This document shows positions 1 to 9,983 of a DNA stretch of 64,000 nucleotides, piece after piece. Position 1 is the first letter of the stretch; every line of letters starts with the position of its first letter. Where the stretch lies: positions 1-64,000 of the forward strand of contig NZ_PJJP01000035.1 of the NCBI RefSeq assembly GCF_002929555.1, given 5' to 3'. Below the pieces are notes generated by a model, which saw nothing but the letters and a program-made list of their open reading frames with translations, had not been told where the DNA came from and did not search any database. The translations under genes were made by a program, and so were the position numbers. The stretch is from Cryobacterium sp. N22. GTDB taxonomy: Bacteria; Actinomycetota; Actinomycetes; Actinomycetales; Microbacteriaceae.

Positions 1-2
1 GC

Positions 3-374
3 CGGTCCACGCGCGCCCAGCGACGCGCGGATGCCGACGCGGCGGCGCGCGCCGGCGCTCCGACCCGGGTCGCGCCATCCGTTGCACCCGCGCCCGCGCC
101 CGCACCCGCCCGCTCGGCAGCCGTCCCGGAGGCCGAGCTCGTCGACGTGAACACGGCGAACCAGCGCACGCTGGCGAAGCTCACCGGCATGGACCGCGGA
201 CTGGCCAAGGCGGCGATCGCCGAACGCACGAAGCGCGGCGGATTCGCCTCCCTCGAGGCCTTCGCCGCCACGGCCGGGCTGCAGCCGCACGAGCTCGTGC
301 GCCTGGGCAACGAGGCCTTCTGCTCACCCCGCCCCCGAGCCAATCGAAGCTTCGGCCGCCGCGTCGACTACTGA
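3..374 (+). CDS. Helix-hairpin-helix protein, C-terminal part (5' end outside window)
   Basis: The frame is open from the window edge (first full codon at base 3) to a TGA at 372-374, so this is the tail of a longer gene. After an Ala/Pro-rich linker the sequence has a ComEA-like helix-hairpin-helix: ELVDVNTAN, then LAKLTGMDRGLAKAAIAERTK, split by GGFASLEAF and ending HELVRLG. This pattern, where residues around NTA and the GMD turn bind DNA backbone, is typical of HhH domains at protein C-termini. An internal ATG at 147 would give a 75-residue protein but would cut the domain start, so I prefer a partial gene. The N-terminal domain, and therefore the function, cannot be seen. Confidence 0.7.
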   Translation, partial: RSTRAQRRADADAAARAGAPTRVAPSVAPAPAPAPARSAAVPEAELVDVNTANQRTLAKLTGMDRGLAKAAIAERTKRGGFASLEAFAATAGLQPHELVRLGNEAFCSPRPRANRSFGRRVDY

Positions 375-410
375 CCCGCGCGAGCCCGTCTGCGAATCGC
401 GCATCCCGCT

Positions 411-548
411 GGTCGAGCCTGTCGAGACCCCGCAAGACGACCTACAGAACGCACCCACCCCGCTGGTCGGGCCCGTCGAGACCCGGTGCGACGAGCTCTG
501 AAGCGCGCTGACACCCACGCACGTCGCGAGGTCTCGACAAGCTCGACC
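411..548. repeat. Cluster of three extragenic repeats (GGTCGAGCCTGTCGAGACC family)
   Basis: Three copies of a 19-base unit lie in the 286-base space between genes: 411-429 and 465-483 in one orientation (the second reads GGTCGGGCCCGTCGAGACC) and 530-548 in the other. Similarity continues past the core: bases after copy 1 (CGCAAGACGACCTACAGAAC) resemble those after the copy at 7175 (GTGAGACGACCTCGGAAC). The core contains TCGA-N5-TCGA and can pair with its inverted copy. Same family as 7175-7247. I see no gene in 375-660. Confidence 0.8.
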
Positions 549-660
549 AACGAGCGGGGCCGGCCCAACAAGTCGCTGTGCGTCATTCGGGTTCCCTCAG
601 CCCCGGCGCAATTACTAGGGTCGACAAGCATCCAGTGCCTGCCGGACCGAAAGTACCCCG

Positions 661-1836
661 ATGACTCCCTCACGTTTCGACGAGATCACTCGCGACGAGC
701 TCAGCCGTGCCAGCAGCCGCAAGTGGAGCCTGCACCCGGGCACCATCGGTGCCTGGGTGGCCGAGATGGACTTCGGCACGGCGCCCGCGGTGTCTGCCGC
801 TCTGCACCGCGCCGTCGACGCCGGCGAGCTGGGCTATCTCGCCCCCACCACGACGCGGCTGATGGCCGAGGCGACCGCCGACTGGCTCCGACAGGATTCC
901 GGCTGGGTCGTGCCCCCGGAGAACATCCACCCGGTGTCCGACGTCATGTCCGCCTTCGACGTCACCGTGCGCCGGTTCTCCCCGGACGGTAGTGGCGTCA
1001 TCGTGCCGACCCCGTCGTACATGCCGTTCCTCAGCTTCACGCCCACGCTGGGCCGGAAGATCTTCGAGGTTCCCGGCCACACCGTCGCCGGACGGTGGAC
1101 TCACGACCTGGCCGGCATCGACGCGGCGTTCCACGCCGGCGCCCGCACCCTGGTGCTCTGCAACCCGCACAATCCCACCGGCGTGGCCCTGACCCTGGCC
1201 GAGCTCGAAGCTATCGCCGAGGTCGTCGAGCGGCACAACGGCCGGGTCTTCGCCGACGAGATCCACGCACCGCTCCGTTACGGCGGCACCCCGCACATCC
1301 CGTACGCGTCGATCTCCCGCGAGACGGCCCGGCACACCATCACGGCCACCTCGGCCTCCAAGGCCTGGAACCTGCCCGGCCTCAAGACCGCGCAGTTCAT
1401 CACCTCCAACCCGGCCGACGAAGAGGTGTACCAGGTCTACGGCTTCAGCGTCGTGCACGGTGCGTCGACGCCGGGAGTCATCGCCGCCACCGCCGCATAC
1501 GCCGACGGCCGTGACTGGCTGGCCGAGGTGATCGACTACCTCGACGGCAACCGCACCGCCCTGCGGGACCTGCTCGCCGAGCATCTGCCCGAGGTGCGGT
1601 ACTCGATGCCGGACGCCACCTACATCGCCTGGCTCGACTGTTCGGCGCTGGGCATCGAGGGGTCCATCGCCGACTTCTTCCGTACCGAGGCCGGAGTGAC
1701 GCTCACCGACGGGGCCCTGTGCGGCACCGGGTACGCCAACCACGCCCGCCTGATCTTCGCCATGCCCCGCCCCATCCTCGAACAGGCCGTGCGGCAGATG
1801 AAAGCTGCCGTGCACCGACTGAAAGTGACACTGTGA
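661..1836 (+). CDS. MalY/PatB family PLP-dependent C-S lyase (cystathionine beta-lyase type)
   Basis: 391 residues, the usual length of MalY/PatB fold-type I enzymes. These cleave the C-S bond of cystathionine or other cysteine conjugates to give a thiol, pyruvate and ammonia. Visible: WVAEMDFGTAPAV near the N-terminus (typical MalY start), substrate-binding CNPHNPTG, FADEIHAPL, and SASKAWNLPGLK with the PLP Schiff-base lysine at residue 234. The ATG at 661 fits the family N-terminus (RFDEITRDELSRASSRKW). A TAGGGT hexamer at 616-621 could be a -10 box. The stop overlaps the GTG of the following sulfhydrylase (GTGA), so the two are translationally coupled. The exact substrate (cystathionine or an environmental thioether) is not readable. 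Confidence 0.88.
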   Translation: MTPSRFDEITRDELSRASSRKWSLHPGTIGAWVAEMDFGTAPAVSAALHRAVDAGELGYLAPTTTRLMAEATADWLRQDSGWVVPPENIHPVSDVMSAFDVTVRRFSPDGSGVIVPTPSYMPFLSFTPTLGRKIFEVPGHTVAGRWTHDLAGIDAAFHAGARTLVLCNPHNPTGVALTLAELEAIAEVVERHNGRVFADEIHAPLRYGGTPHIPYASISRETARHTITATSASKAWNLPGLKTAQFITSNPADEEVYQVYGFSVVHGASTPGVIAATAAYADGRDWLAEVIDYLDGNRTALRDLLAEHLPEVRYSMPDATYIAWLDCSALGIEGSIADFFRTEAGVTLTDGALCGTGYANHARLIFAMPRPILEQAVRQMKAAVHRLKVTL

Positions 1837-3152
1837 CCCTCGACGCCACCTCAGACTGTCTGTCCCAGCCCGAGTACGACTGGGAAGGCTACGCCTTCGA
1901 CACCCGCCAGGTGCATGCCGGCGAGTACGACGACCTCACCAGCGGCGCCCGCATCTCGCCGATCAACATGACCGCCGGGTTCCGGTTCGACTCCTTCGAG
2001 GATGCCAGGGCCCGCTTCGCCGGTGAGGCCGACGGTCTCATCTACTCCCGGCAGCGCAACCCGTCCGGCGGTGTCGCGGAGCGGCGGATCGCCTCCCTCG
2101 AGGGCGGCACCGAGGCCATCGTCGTGGCCTCCGGCCAGGCCGCGATCACCGCCGCGCTGCTGTCGATCGCGCAGTCCGGCGATCACATAGTCTCCACCGC
2201 GAGCATCTACAGCGGCACCCGCATCCTCTTCGGGCGCAGCTTCGCCCGGTTCGGGGTCACGGTCGACTACGTCTGGGACGAATTCGACGACGACGAGTGG
2301 GACCGCGTCATCCGGCCGAACACCAAGGCCATCTTCAGCGAGACCATCCCCAACCCCAAGAACGACATCGTCGACATCGGCCGGGTCGCCGCGGTCGCGA
2401 AGCGGCACGGCATCCCGTTCGTGGTCGACAATACGATCGCGTCGCCGTTCCTGATCCGGCCGTTCGAACACGGCGCCGACATCGTCGTGCACTCGTCGAC
2501 CAAGTTCCTCAGCGGACACGGCGCGGCGATCTCCGGCACCATCGTCGACGGCGGCACCTTCGACTGGGCCGCCTCCGACCGGTCGTACCCACTGATCACG
2601 CAGTCCGCGGCGGGCCTGCCGTCCATCGCCGAGAAGTTCGGTCGCACGGCCTACGCGCGGGCGACCCGCGAAGCCGTCGTCAACGACATCGGCCCGGCGC
2701 TGAGCCCGTTCAACTCCTTCCTGCTGCACCAGGGCATCGAGACGCTGTCGCTGCGGATGGAACGGCACCTGTCGAATTCGCTGGCCATCGCGGCCTGGCT
2801 GGCCGGGCATCCGGGCGTCGAAAGCGTCGACTACGCCGGCCTGCCGGGCAATCCGGCCTACGACCTCGCCCAACGGCTCTACGGCGGCCGGAGCGGTTCG
2901 GTGTTCTCCTTCACCGTGCACGGCGGCGAAGCCGGGGCGGGGCGGTTCCTCGATCGGCTGCGGGTGATCAGCCACATGACCAACATCGGCGACACCCGGT
3001 CGATGGCGTTGCACCCCGCCACGTCGACGCACGCCTCGTTCAGTCAGGAGTTGCGTGACCGCCTGGGCATCGCCCCCGGCCTGATCCGCCTCTCGGTGGG
3101 GATCGAAGCCGTGGCGGACCTCATCGCCGACCTGGACCGCGCGCTCAGTTGA
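1833..3152 (+). CDS. O-acetylhomoserine sulfhydrylase / Cys-Met metabolism PLP enzyme
   Basis: 439 residues from the GTG at 1833, which overlaps the upstream TGA as GTGA. The frame is open further upstream (ATG at 1719), but that extension is read inside the MalY gene and has no family similarity. Family marks: FDTRQVHAGEYDD at the start, YSRQRNPSGGVAERRIASLEGG, ASGQAAI, VVDNTIASPFL, and HSSTKFLSGHG with the PLP lysine at residue 224. The enzyme uses sulfide (or methanethiol) and O-acetylhomoserine to make homocysteine (or methionine). With the C-S lyase upstream, one gene may release sulfur and the other re-fix it; this is inference. Its stop overlaps the convergent kinase gene by 8 bases. 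Confidence 0.87.
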   Translation: MTLDATSDCLSQPEYDWEGYAFDTRQVHAGEYDDLTSGARISPINMTAGFRFDSFEDARARFAGEADGLIYSRQRNPSGGVAERRIASLEGGTEAIVVASGQAAITAALLSIAQSGDHIVSTASIYSGTRILFGRSFARFGVTVDYVWDEFDDDEWDRVIRPNTKAIFSETIPNPKNDIVDIGRVAAVAKRHGIPFVVDNTIASPFLIRPFEHGADIVVHSSTKFLSGHGAAISGTIVDGGTFDWAASDRSYPLITQSAAGLPSIAEKFGRTAYARATREAVVNDIGPALSPFNSFLLHQGIETLSLRMERHLSNSLAIAAWLAGHPGVESVDYAGLPGNPAYDLAQRLYGGRSGSVFSFTVHGGEAGAGRFLDRLRVISHMTNIGDTRSMALHPATSTHASFSQELRDRLGIAPGLIRLSVGIEAVADLIADLDRALS

Positions 3153-4773
3153 CCAGCGGCAGTCGCACCGTGACCGTGGTGCCCTCGCCGAGCACGCTGG
3201 CGAGTTGCACGGTGCCCTGGTGCGCGCTCACGAAGGCCCGCACAATCGCCAGGCCCAGGCCCATGCCGGGGATGGCCAGTTCGGTGGAGTTACGGGCCCT
3301 GAAGAACCTGTCGAAGACCTGACGCTGGTCTTCGGCGCTGAGCCCGATGCCGTCGTCGGAGACCCGCAGCACCGCATCCGTGCCGTCGTGCTCGACGCTC
3401 AGCGCGACCGTGCCCTGCGGCCTGGAGAACTTGATGGCGTTGGTGAGCAGGTTGTCGATCACCTGCTCGATGGCAGCCGGGTCGACCCGGGCGAGCACGA
3501 CGGCGTCGACCCTGGCGCTGACGCTGACCCCGGCGGCCTGGGCGAGCGGCCGGGTGGTGTCCAGGCACGAGCGCAGGATCTGGCCGAGGTCGGCCTCGAC
3601 CCGGTGGATCGGCGGCAACCCGTCGGTGGCGCTGAGCAGATGGGCGATCACCGACAGCAGCCGCTCCGCATTTCGTTCGATCACTCCGATTTCCATCGTG
3701 ATGCCCAGGTCCTCGGCATCGATGAGGCCCAGATAGCCGATGATCGAGGTGAGCGGCGTGCGCAGTTCGTGCGACACCGTGGCCAGGAAGTCGTCACGCA
3801 CGGCGATGGCTTCCACCAGCGGGGTGACGTCGGTGGCCACCACAACCGTGCCGAGCGGATACCCGGACTCGCGTTCCACCACCCCTGACGACGCGATGAT
3901 GGCGCTCTGGTCGTCGTCACCGCCGACCCAGTACACCCGTCCCGCGACGAGGTCACCACGCATGGCCCTCGCGGCGATCTGATCGTCGAGGGCGACCAGG
4001 GTGGTCCGGTCCACGTCGAAGACGAGGGAGGCGTCCCGGCCGTAAGCGCCCGTGGCGGAGTCGGTGCGCACGGCCAAGGCGCGTGCGGCCGCGTTGCTGA
4101 GCACCACCTCGCCCTGCGGGTTGTACAGCTCGATGCCGGCGTCCACGGTCTCCATCACTGCCTCGAACATCGCCTGCCGGTCCGTGGCCTCGAGCAGGGC
4201 GGTGCGCAGCTCGCCGGAGACCGTCACCAGTTCGCGTTGCTGCGCGCGCAGGCCATTGGCGGCGATGCGGGCGGTGATCGCAATGAAGGCCGTGATGGTG
4301 GGCAGGAGCAGGGCGGTCCCCCACCCCACGACATCGGTGGGCCACCTGCCGGCCTGCACCAGCGGGAACGCGCTGACGAAGAGCGCGCCGACCAGGGCGA
4401 GGCCGAGCGCCCACCAGGCGAAACCGTAGGCCAGCCACAGCACGGGCAACACGATGAGCATGCCCACGGCGGCGAACGTGCCCCGCACCCCGTCACGGAG
4501 GAATGCGACCACCACCACGTCGAGCAGCGGAACGATGACCAGCCACTGGTGCCGGTGCCGTTGCCAGGGTGCGAACATGCCCACCAGGGTGGCGACGATG
4601 AGCAGGCCCAAACCCACCTGGAAGCCGGTCTCGAACAGTGCCTCCGGCGCCCCGGCGAGCACGAAGCCCAGCAGAACAGCAACACCGGCCAGGAACGGTA
4701 TTTGGGAGTACGGGAACTCCCTGATGGTCCGCGGCCGGACCGCCGGCACGAGTCCCTCGGGTAGCTGCGTCAC
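3145..4773 (-). CDS. Membrane sensor histidine kinase, orphan
   Basis: 542 residues from the GTG at 4773, which is preceded by GAGGA about 8-10 bases upstream; an upstream ATG at 4836 (22 codons more) has no such site. Order: about six hydrophobic helices (roughly residues 20-190), a PAS-like segment (about 210-325: FEAVMETVDAGIELYNPQGEVVLSN), HisKA with SHELRTPLTS (phosphoacceptor His about 335), then HATPase_c with LTNAIKFSRPQG (N box), DDGIGL (G1), FDRFFRA (F box) and GMGLGLAIV (G2). No response regulator is adjacent, so the partner is elsewhere. It converges on the sulfhydrylase gene with an 8-base overlap and lies downstream of clpB on the opposite side. Confidence 0.87.
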   Translation of the reverse strand: MTQLPEGLVPAVRPRTIREFPYSQIPFLAGVAVLLGFVLAGAPEALFETGFQVGLGLLIVATLVGMFAPWQRHRHQWLVIVPLLDVVVVAFLRDGVRGTFAAVGMLIVLPVLWLAYGFAWWALGLALVGALFVSAFPLVQAGRWPTDVVGWGTALLLPTITAFIAITARIAANGLRAQQRELVTVSGELRTALLEATDRQAMFEAVMETVDAGIELYNPQGEVVLSNAAARALAVRTDSATGAYGRDASLVFDVDRTTLVALDDQIAARAMRGDLVAGRVYWVGGDDDQSAIIASSGVVERESGYPLGTVVVATDVTPLVEAIAVRDDFLATVSHELRTPLTSIIGYLGLIDAEDLGITMEIGVIERNAERLLSVIAHLLSATDGLPPIHRVEADLGQILRSCLDTTRPLAQAAGVSVSARVDAVVLARVDPAAIEQVIDNLLTNAIKFSRPQGTVALSVEHDGTDAVLRVSDDGIGLSAEDQRQVFDRFFRARNSTELAIPGMGLGLAIVRAFVSAHQGTVQLASVLGEGTTVTVRLPLVN

Positions 4774-4856
4774 TCGACGATCCTCACGTTCAGCGAGGCG
4801 TCCTAGGCTCAGTTGCCAGCCCTCCCCTGAATTCAAGCAGGTCGGACGGCTGAATT

Positions 4857-4872
4857 TTCCCCATTCGGGGAA
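4857..4872 (-). terminator. Short hairpin downstream of clpB
   Basis: TTCCCC-ATTC-GGGGAA forms a six-pair stem with a four-base loop, 17 bases past the clpB stop. No clear T-run follows on the minus strand, so termination is a guess. Confidence 0.3.
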
Positions 4873-4889
4873 CTATTCCGGTGCGCGGT

Positions 4890-7052
4890 TCAGGCGTGCC
4901 CGATCGGGGCCACGGCCACGGTCAGCGAGTCGCCGTCCTCGGCGAGATCCACCAGAACGGTCTCGCCGTCGCGGATGCTGCCGTTCAGCAGCGCCGTGGC
5001 CAGCCTGTCGTCGATCTCGTTCTGCATCAGCCGCCGCAACGGCCGGGCCCCATAGATCGGGTCGTAGCCGCGCTCGGCCAGCCAGGCGCGGGCATCCGGG
5101 GTCACCGCCAATTCGAGCCGGCGTTCACCCAGACGGCGCTGCAGCCTGTCGACGTACAGTTCCACGATCTGGGCGAGGTCGTCGGTGGAGAGGGCGGAGA
5201 ACACCACGATGTCGTCGAGCCGGTTGACGAATTCGGGCTTGAACGCCTGCCGCACCATCTGCTGCACGGCCTGCTCCTTCTCCTCCCAGCTGAGGGTGGG
5301 GTCGACCAGGTACTGCGAGCCGAGGTTTGAGGTGAGCACCAGGATGGTGTTGCGGAAATCGACGGTGCGGCCCTGGCCATCCGTGAGCCGGCCGTCGTCG
5401 AGCACCTGCAGGAGCACGTCGAAGACCTCGGGATGGGCCTTCTCCACCTCGTCGAAGAGGATCACCGAATAGGGACGGCGGCGCACCGCCTCGGTGAGCT
5501 GGCCGCCCTGTTCGTAGCCGATGTAGCCGGGAGGGGCGCCGACCAGGCGGGAGACGGAGAACTTCTCGCCGTACTCGCTCATGTCGATGCGCACCATGGC
5601 CTTCTCGTCGTCGAAGAGGAACTCCGCCAGCGCTTTGGCCAGCTCGGTCTTTCCCACGCCGGTGGGGCCGAGGAACAGGAACGAGCCCGTGGGCCGGTCG
5701 GGGTCCGAGATGCCGGCGCGCGACCGGCGCACCGCATCGGCCACGGCCCGCACGGCCCGCTTCTGGCCGATCAGCCGGTGGCCGAGTTCACCCTCGAGGT
5801 TGAGCAGTTTGTCGGTCTCGCCCTGCAGCAGCCGGCCCACCGGGATACCGGTCCAGGCGGCGACCACCGCGGCGATGTCCTCGGCGGTGACCTGGTCACC
5901 GACCATCCGGGCGCCCTCCTGCTCGGTCTGCTCGGCCTCGGCGAGCTCACGCTTGATCACCGGGATGTCGCCGTACAGCAGCTTCGAGGCCTTCTCCAGG
6001 TCGCCACGCCGTTCGGCCACCTCGGCCTGGTTCTTCGCACTGTCCAGACGCTTCCTCAGGTCGCCGACCCGGTTGAGCGAGGCACGTTCCTTGTCCCAGC
6101 GGGCCTGCAACTCGTCGAGTTTCACCTGGCGCTCGGCCAGGTCGCCGCGCAGCTTCTCCAGGCGCGCCTTGGAGGCGTCGTCCTTCTCCTTCTTCAGCGC
6201 GAGTTCCTCGAGCTTGAGCCTGTCGACGCTGCGGCGCAGCTCGTCGATCTCCACCGGTGAGGAATCGATCTCCATGCGCAACCGGCTGGCGGCCTCGTCG
6301 ATCAGGTCGATGGCCTTGTCCGGCAGCTGCCGGGCGGTGATGTACCGGTTCGAGAGGGATGCCGCGGCGACGAGCGCCGCATCGGCGATCGACACCTTGT
6401 GGTGTGCCTCGTAACGTTCCTTGAGCCCGCGCAGAATGGCGATGGTGTCCTCGACGGTGGGTTCGTCCACCAGCACCGGCTGGAAGCGGCGCTCGAGCGC
6501 GGCATCCTTCTCGATGAACTCGCGGTATTCGTTGAGGGTCGTGGCGCCGATCAGGCGCAGCTCACCGCGGGCGAGCATGGGCTTGAGCATGTTGGACGCC
6601 GCCACGGAGCCTTCGCCGCCGCCGGCACCCATCAGGGTGTGCAGCTCGTCGACGAAGGTGATGATCTGCCCGTCGGCGTCGTTGATCTCCTGGAGCACGG
6701 CCTTGAGCCGTTCCTCGAACTCACCGCGGTACTTGGCGCCGGCCACCAGCGCGGCCAGGTCGAGCGACACCAGCTGCTTGCCCTTGAGCGAGTCGGCCAC
6801 GTCTCCGGCGACGATCCGCTGGGCCAGGCCCTCCACAACGGAGGTCTTGCCCACACCGGGTTCGCCGATCAACACGGGGTTGTTCTTGGTGCGCCGGGTG
6901 AGCACCTGGCTCACCCGGCGGATCTCGGCGTCTCGCCCGATCACGGGGTCGAGCTTGCCGCTCCGGGCGATCTCGGTAAGGTTCACGCCGTACTGTTCCA
7001 GCGCGGTCTTCTGCTTCTCGTCGGTGCCAGGGGCGCCCTGCATGTTGGCCAT
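4890..7052 (-). CDS. clpB: ClpB-type AAA+ disaggregase lacking the Clp N-domain
   Basis: 720 residues. Chosen start is ATG 7052, preceded by AAGGA with an 8-base gap; an ATG six codons upstream has no such site. Order: AAA-1 with Walker A GEPGVGKT (residues 63-70) and [12 protein letters not shown]; a coiled-coil middle domain (about 290-415, [12 protein letters not shown] to AEQTEQEG); AAA-2 with Walker A GPTGVGKT (about 461-468), [13 protein letters not shown] pore loop and [13 protein letters not shown]-terminal D2-small domain with [11 protein letters not shown]. The middle domain marks it as ClpB (DnaK-linked disaggregase) rather than ClpC/ClpA, and no ClpP-binding loop is evident. Full-length ClpB is about 850-870 residues; here the roughly 140-residue N-domain is absent. 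A HAIR operator sits at 7073-7093. Confidence 0.92.
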   Translation of the reverse strand: MANMQGAPGTDEKQKTALEQYGVNLTEIARSGKLDPVIGRDAEIRRVSQVLTRRTKNNPVLIGEPGVGKTSVVEGLAQRIVAGDVADSLKGKQLVSLDLAALVAGAKYRGEFEERLKAVLQEINDADGQIITFVDELHTLMGAGGGEGSVAASNMLKPMLARGELRLIGATTLNEYREFIEKDAALERRFQPVLVDEPTVEDTIAILRGLKERYEAHHKVSIADAALVAAASLSNRYITARQLPDKAIDLIDEAASRLRMEIDSSPVEIDELRRSVDRLKLEELALKKEKDDASKARLEKLRGDLAERQVKLDELQARWDKERASLNRVGDLRKRLDSAKNQAEVAERRGDLEKASKLLYGDIPVIKRELAEAEQTEQEGARMVGDQVTAEDIAAVVAAWTGIPVGRLLQGETDKLLNLEGELGHRLIGQKRAVRAVADAVRRSRAGISDPDRPTGSFLFLGPTGVGKTELAKALAEFLFDDEKAMVRIDMSEYGEKFSVSRLVGAPPGYIGYEQGGQLTEAVRRRPYSVILFDEVEKAHPEVFDVLLQVLDDGRLTDGQGRTVDFRNTILVLTSNLGSQYLVDPTLSWEEKEQAVQQMVRQAFKPEFVNRLDDIVVFSALSTDDLAQIVELYVDRLQRRLGERRLELAVTPDARAWLAERGYDPIYGARPLRRLMQNEIDDRLATALLNGSIRDGETVLVDLAEDGDSLTVAVAPIGHA

Positions 7053-7072
7053 CGAAAACATCCTTCGCAATA

Positions 7073-7093
7073 CTTGAGTGGACTCGGCTCAAG
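7073..7093 (-). promoter_or_regulatory. HAIR operator (HspR binding site) upstream of clpB
   Basis: CTTGAGT-N7-GCTCAAG matches the HspR-associated inverted repeat CTTGAGT-N7-ACTCAAG except for one base. It lies 20 bases upstream of the clpB start; on the minus strand TAAACT, a possible -10, runs into the repeat. The hspR gene is in this window at 35.7 kb. Confidence 0.88.
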
Positions 7094-7135
7094 TTTAGAC
7101 AAAGATATGCGGGGGCGCTACCGGCGCTGCTCTGA

Positions 7136-8247
<1,112 letters not shown>

Positions 8248-8349
8248 GGTGTCAGTTCACTTTCATATCAGGAGGATTAAGCCGGCCTGGTCGGACGGCT
8301 CATGCTTCGAGTCAAACCGCATCGGCCGGTCTTAGCGTGGCCCCGCCTA

Positions 8350-8384
8350 GAGGTTCCCCGGCAGGGACCCTCTCGGGGAGCCTC
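8350..8384. promoter_or_regulatory. Inverted repeats, putative operator of the adjacent MmyB-type regulator
   Basis: GAGGTTCCCC (8350-8359) and GGGGAGCCTC (8375-8384) are inverted copies with one mismatch. A nested pair AGGTTCCC/GGGACCCT (8351-8358, 8364-8371) overlaps the left arm. They lie just upstream of the -10-like hexamer at 8392, as expected for an autoregulatory site. Confidence 0.5.
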
Positions 8385-8391
8385 AGCGGCG

Positions 8392-8397
8392 TAGGTT
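8392..8397 (+). promoter_or_regulatory. -10-like hexamer for leaderless start at 8405
   Basis: TAGGTT lies 7 bases before the ATG at 8405; no Shine-Dalgarno sequence is present. Confidence 0.5.
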
Positions 8398-8404
8398 CGA
8401 TTCC

Positions 8405-9298
8405 ATGGACACCCCCGACGACATCAGCGAGTTCTTGACCTCGCGACGAGCGAAGCTGAGCCCGCAGCAGGCGGGCTTGCCCGACTTCGGTGGCCGTCGG
8501 CGCGTCCCCGGCCTCCGTCGGGAGGAGGTGGCCCTGATCGCCGGAATGAGCTCGGAGTACTACAAGCGTCTCGAACGCGGCAACGCGACGGGCGTCTCGG
8601 AGGCGGTGCTGGACGGCATCAGCCGCGCCCTGCAGCTGGACGAGGCTGAGCACGCCCACCTCTACGCGCTGGTCCGAGCGGCCAACGCCGGCGCCCACCC
8701 GCAGCGGCGCCGACCGGCCCGCCTGTCCCAGCTGAGCCCGGCCATGCAGCAGACCATCGACGCCATGTCGACGGTGCCGGTGTTCGTGCAGAACGGCCGG
8801 CTGGACGCCGTCGCGACCAACCGGCTCGGGCGCGCCCTGTTCTCCGAAATGCTCGACGACGCCCGGCCTCCGGTGAATGCGGCCCGGTTCGTCTTCCTCG
8901 ACCAGCGTGCTCAGACGTTCTACCGGGATTGGGAGGGCATGGCACGCCAGATCGTCGCGGTCCTCCGGGCCGAAGCGGGCCGCTCCCCCCACGACCGTCA
9001 GCTCAGCGACCTGGTCGGCGAGCTCTCCACGCGCAGCGACTTGTTCGGCAAGCTCTGGGGTGCGCACGACGTGCGTGAGCACCGCACCGGCATCAAGAGC
9101 GTTCACCATCCCGTGGTTGGTGACCTTGACCTCACTTTCCAGGGCATGGACCTCTCCTCTGACCGGGGCTTGCAGATGCTGGTGTTTTCGGCCGAACCCG
9201 GCTCTCCCTCGCACGACGGGCTGCAGCTGCTGGCGAACTGGGCCGAGCATGCGGTGTTACAGGCCGATACGGCCAAGCCTGGCCTCGACCTCGGGTGA
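8405..9298 (+). CDS. XRE-type regulator with MmyB-like ligand-binding domain
   Basis: 297 residues. The N-terminus carries a helix-turn-helix of the HTH_31 type (LRREEVALIAGMSSEYYKRLERGN, about residues 38-62), introduced by the family's FGGRRRVPGLRREE. Residues from about 105 to the end match the MLTR/MmyB ligand-binding domain (NRLDAVATNRLGRALF-like segment, then FLDQRAQTFYRDWEGMA and the KSVHHPVVGDLDLTFQGM stretch). Members usually regulate a divergent oxidoreductase gene, which fits the aldo/keto reductase at 7267. The ATG at 8405 follows TAGGTT by 7 bases, suggesting a leaderless mRNA. Ligand unknown. Confidence 0.88.
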   Translation: MDTPDDISEFLTSRRAKLSPQQAGLPDFGGRRRVPGLRREEVALIAGMSSEYYKRLERGNATGVSEAVLDGISRALQLDEAEHAHLYALVRAANAGAHPQRRRPARLSQLSPAMQQTIDAMSTVPVFVQNGRLDAVATNRLGRALFSEMLDDARPPVNAARFVFLDQRAQTFYRDWEGMARQIVAVLRAEAGRSPHDRQLSDLVGELSTRSDLFGKLWGAHDVREHRTGIKSVHHPVVGDLDLTFQGMDLSSDRGLQMLVFSAEPGSPSHDGLQLLANWAEHAVLQADTAKPGLDLG

Positions 9299-9329
9299 GG
9301 CCTCGGTGGCGCCTGAACGGCGAGCTGCT

Positions 9330-9983
9330 CTAGCGGCCGGTCGCGGCCGGAATGCCGGCGTGGAGAGCGAGGAAGTCCCGCACGTCGCCGGCCTCGGCGG
9401 CGTCGATGCCGTGGGCGAGGCCCGGGTAGACCCGCTCGACCAGGCTGGTGTGCTGCGGCAGGTACATGCTGGTGCGGCTGATCGCGGCCTCGCCGATGAC
9501 CCGGTCCTCGGCGCCGCGCCCCCAGAAGACGGCCGGGCGGCTCTCGGCGAGGGTCGCATCGCCGGGCTGCGACGCGCCCAGGACGAAGCCACCGAGCACG
9601 ACAGGGGCGAGCACCCGCTCGGGCCGGGTACGCAGCAGCTGGCTGGCCATCAGGCCGCCCTGCGAGAAGCCGATCGGGATCACCCGGGTGGTGGCGGCCA
9701 GGTTCGTGTCGACCCAGTCCCAGATTGTCTCGGTCGCCTCGGCGACCGGCCGGGCGTCGGGGTTTCCGGGTGTGGTGATCGAGAACCAGGCCGCGCCGCC
9801 GGTGCCGAGCTCGAGCGGGGCACGCAGTGACGCCCACGGCAGGGCGAGCCCGAACGCCGGGATCAGGCCGGTCAGGTCGTGTTCGTTCGATCCGTAGCCG
9901 TGCAGCAGCAGGGCGACCGCGGGTGTGGTGGCCGTGTCGGCCGGCCAGTCGGCCGAGCGCACCTCCCGCAGCGGGGCGCTCAT
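9330..9983 (-). CDS. Phospholipase/carboxylesterase family hydrolase (MhqD-like)
   Basis: 217 residues from ATG 9983, which overlaps the stop of the upstream dioxygenase gene as ATGA. Alpha/beta hydrolase of the Abhydrolase_2 type: oxyanion LLLHGYGSNEHDL, nucleophile elbow GFSQGG, acid in FWGRGAEDRVI and catalytic His in YPGLAHGID. The pairing of this esterase type with a two-module extradiol dioxygenase-like protein is the layout of Bacillus subtilis mhqO-mhqD and mhqE-mhqD, where the products act on quinones and are repressed by a MarR-type regulator. Function here is inferred from that layout. The frame is open far upstream through the dioxygenase gene, but that is a shadow. Confidence 0.8.
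   Translation of the reverse strand: MSAPLREVRSADWPADTATTPAVALLLHGYGSNEHDLTGLIPAFGLALPWASLRAPLELGTGGAAWFSITTPGNPDARPVAEATETIWDWVDTNLAATTRVIPIGFSQGGLMASQLLRTRPERVLAPVVLGGFVLGASQPGDATLAESRPAVFWGRGAEDRVIGEAAISRTSMYLPQHTSLVERVYPGLAHGIDAAEAGDVRDFLALHAGIPAATGR

Noticed and set aside
8302..8397. 31-codon ATG frame in the reductase/regulator spacer as a possible leader peptide
   Set aside because: No ribosome binding site at proper distance, no notable composition, and it covers the operator-like repeats.
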